Notes under the pieces: generated by a model
The model's database searches: none
What the model was told of the DNA's origin: nothing
Seen by the model: the letters and a program-made list of their open reading frames with translations, nothing else
Shown here: positions 62,784 to 64,000 of the stretch, piece after piece
How the letters are laid out: every line of letters starts with the position of its first letter
Position numbering within the stretch: position 1 is the stretch's first letter
From: Amazonocrinis nigriterrae CENA67
GTDB taxonomy: Bacteria; Cyanobacteriota; Cyanobacteriia; Cyanobacteriales; Nostocaceae
Assembly (NCBI RefSeq): GCF_016056305.1
Contig: NZ_JAECZC010000005.1
Coordinates: 1-64,000 of the forward strand
DNA: 64,000 nt
Direction: 5' to 3'
Made by a program: the position numbers and the translations under genes

Positions 62784-63890
62784 TTAAGTTTGTGAGTTAT
62801 TGTGTTTGTTTTTCCTCTTAATTCTTAAAGCACTTGTTGCAAACAAGCCCAAAGCTGCGATCGCGCCAGGCTCAGGTACTTCCTGCGGCTTCGGTGTCGG
62901 AGTAGGCGGATGGTAAGTTGTAGGTGAGGGCGCTGGTGCAGGTGCAGGTGCTGGCGCGGGTGCGGGTGCTGGCGCTGGCGCGGGTGCAGGTGCTGGCGCG
63001 GGTGCTGGCGCTGGCGCTGGAGCGGGTGCTGGCGCGGGTGCGGGTGCTGGCGCTGGCGCGGGTGCGGGTGCTGGCGCTGGCGCGGGTGCGGGTGCTGGCG
63101 CGGGTGCTGGCGCGGGTGCTGGAGCGGGTGCGGGTGCTGGAGCAGGCGCGGGTGCGGGTGCTGGAGCGGGTGCTGGAGCGGGTGCTGGCGCGGGTGCGGG
63201 TGCTGGTGCTGGTTGTACGCCCACTAAGCTAGGTTCGCTTAAATTGGTTCCGAACTGGAAGCGAATATTACTAATCTTGGTTATATCAAAAGCACTGGGT
63301 AGACCAGATAACACAAAGGTGGCATAGTCTTTAACAAAAGTCCCCTTAGTTACTGCTGGGTTTGGATCATCATAACCACTGATGATGCCGTAATTAAATT
63401 GCTGTCCACCACCGCCTTGAAAAATACCTAATCCAGCAGTACCTATACCATAGTTTTGGGTTATGCCAGGAAGGTCAGCTGTACCATTGCCAGTGTTTGG
63501 TAATTTCCATTCATCAAGCGCTTTTAGATTGATATTACTACCAGCATTGCCTCCAACGGTAGTTGGAGCTGTGGCAGAATACAACGACAAGTTTGTGAGA
63601 GCAGATCCGCCATAGTCCCAAAAGACTGCTGTCAGGACATCAGAGGGTGCTGTGGCACCTGGCCCTGTATTTTTTAGGGTAATTGTTAATTTTCCAGGGT
63701 TTAGGCTGTCATCAAAGATGACCGATGCTCCTAAAGCATTAGTAGTTCCATTAGATGCGGGATTGGTTCCTGTTCCTGCAAAAGTCATAGATTCTGCATT
63801 TGCTTGAGACATTTGCCCAGCCATAACTACAGCTAACGATGACAAACCACAGGTTATATAACCTATTAATTTTTTTGAATTAGTAGACAC
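62784..63890 (-). CDS. PEP-CTERM sorting-domain exoprotein with (Ala-Pro)n linker
   Basis: 368 aa. Signal peptide (about 8-33, 'AVVMAGQMSQANAES'), a beta-rich N-terminal domain (about 34-228) without catalytic motif, then a pure Ala-Pro dipeptide tract of about 45-48 units. A 'PSPTTYHPP' linker precedes the sorting tripartite end 'VPEPGAIAALGLFATSALRI' plus 'KRKNKH'. PEP-CTERM proteins are processed by an exosortase and exported to the surface or EPS. The rigid AP tract would act as a spacer. No exosortase gene is visible in the window. Confidence 0.88.
   Translation of the reverse strand: MSTNSKKLIGYITCGLSSLAVVMAGQMSQANAESMTFAGTGTNPASNGTTNALGASVIFDDSLNPGKLTITLKNTGPGATAPSDVLTAVFWDYGGSALTNLSLYSATAPTTVGGNAGSNINLKALDEWKLPNTGNGTADLPGITQNYGIGTAGLGIFQGGGGQQFNYGIISGYDDPNPAVTKGTFVKDYATFVLSGLPSAFDITKISNIRFQFGTNLSEPSLVGVQPAPAPAPAPAPAPAPAPAPAPAPAPAPAPAPAPAPAPAPAPAPAPAPAPAPAPAPAPAPAPAPAPAPAPAPAPAPAPAPAPAPAPAPAPAPAPAPSPTTYHPPTPTPKPQEVPEPGAIAALGLFATSALRIKRKNKHNNSQT
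62930..63213. repeat. GC-rich hexameric tract encoding (Ala-Pro)n
   Basis: GGTGCTGGCGCGGGTGCGGG-type 6-bp units, about 47 in a row, with codon-level variation (GGT/GGA/GGC, GCG/GCT/GCA). Much more GC-rich than the flanks. Prone to slippage, so copy number may vary between strains or be misassembled. Confidence 0.9.
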
Positions 63891-64000
63891 TTATTTGAAA
63901 CTCCTTTGTATTTATGGAGAGCATCAAAAAACAGCATCCAAATTTCAAACATCCCTTGGAAACAGAATTTTATGCTATACAAACTTCGAGAATAAATTGT

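Noticed and set aside
62924-63232. Plus-strand ORF rich in Arg, Val and Leu
   Set aside because: It is the antisense shadow of the Ala-Pro hexamer tract of the PEP-CTERM gene.
1-64000. tRNA, rRNA and cobalamin or other riboswitch genes
   Set aside because: I looked for T-loop-like GGTTCGAATCC motifs, rRNA-like blocks and a leader structure near cobD and saw none; a covariance-model scan could overturn this.

Overview
The window is chromosomal DNA from a filamentous, heterocystous-type cyanobacterium (Nostoc/Anabaena/Calothrix-like). The evidence is the photosynthesis gene content (psbEFLJ, psbO, psbY, psaI, rubA, ycf48, ndhCKJ, the CRR6 factor), many GCGATCGC (HIP1) octamers, a FtsZ and a FurC/PerR-type regulator of the Nostocales type, and very abundant short tandemly repeated repeats (STRR-like GTCAGTTGTCAGT, GGGATGAGGGAGATGAGG, GGGTAATGGGTAAT and similar) in nearly every intergenic gap. 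No rRNA, tRNA or CRISPR array was recognised.

Layout. 1-6 kb: a partial GHL10-type protein, a secreted protein of unknown function, a C-terminal processing protease and ispG. 6-9.2 kb: a small decayed island with an IS701-type transposase remnant, a heme-oxygenase-like diiron protein ending exactly at an IS5-type fragment, a broken toxin-antitoxin pair and a MITE-like repeat. 9.2-18.3 kb: an isochorismatase-like hydrolase, LysM/M23 peptidase, HtrA protease, DUF760, scpB, ispD, GT9 glycosyltransferase, CRR6 and a Fur-family regulator. 18.6-28.6 kb: a NACHT/pentapeptide STAND protein, a DUF3685 pseudo-response regulator, a phytol-kinase-like protein, a flavoprotein lacking its redox cysteines, cobD, HU and a Uma2 nuclease. 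29-34.4 kb: the type IV pilus operon pilM-N-O-Q. 34.5-39 kb: a sugar-type ABC binding protein, folC, psbY, a gamma-carbonic-anhydrase-like protein and a TIGR02652 protein. 39.5-42.4 kb: a decayed two-gene P-loop ATPase/TPR module. 42.6-47.2 kb: ndhCKJ, then rubA, ycf48, psbEFLJ and, in the opposite direction, psaI. 47.4-53 kb: a very large repeat-rich protein, an 81-aa protein, a PilP-like lipoprotein and a SigF-type sigma factor. 54-64 kb: psbO, an unknown small gene, ftsQ, a 1.5-kb stretch with an orphan ORF, ftsZ, gshB, grxC, a TnpB remnant and a PEP-CTERM protein with a long Ala-Pro tract.

How genes work together. rubA-ycf48-psbEFLJ is a photosystem assembly block with a subunit operon: RubA and Ycf48 are assembly factors, and PsbE/F form cytochrome b559. 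NdhC/K/J and the CRR6-like protein (an NdhI maturation factor) belong to the NDH-1 complex. PilM/N/O/Q form the pilus alignment and secretin apparatus. The PilP-like lipoprotein near sigF may supply the subunit missing from that operon. grxC and gshB form a glutathione unit, and ftsQ and ftsZ form the divisome block.

The most unusual features are genome-plasticity signals. STRR-type intergenic repeats have entered at least three reading frames in frame (NACHT protein, DUF3685 regulator, cobD) and form the C-terminal tails of others. Three MITE copies share AGGACTTACGCA-type termini. A conserved-looking P-loop ATPase/TPR pair is broken by two nonsense codons and one frameshift.
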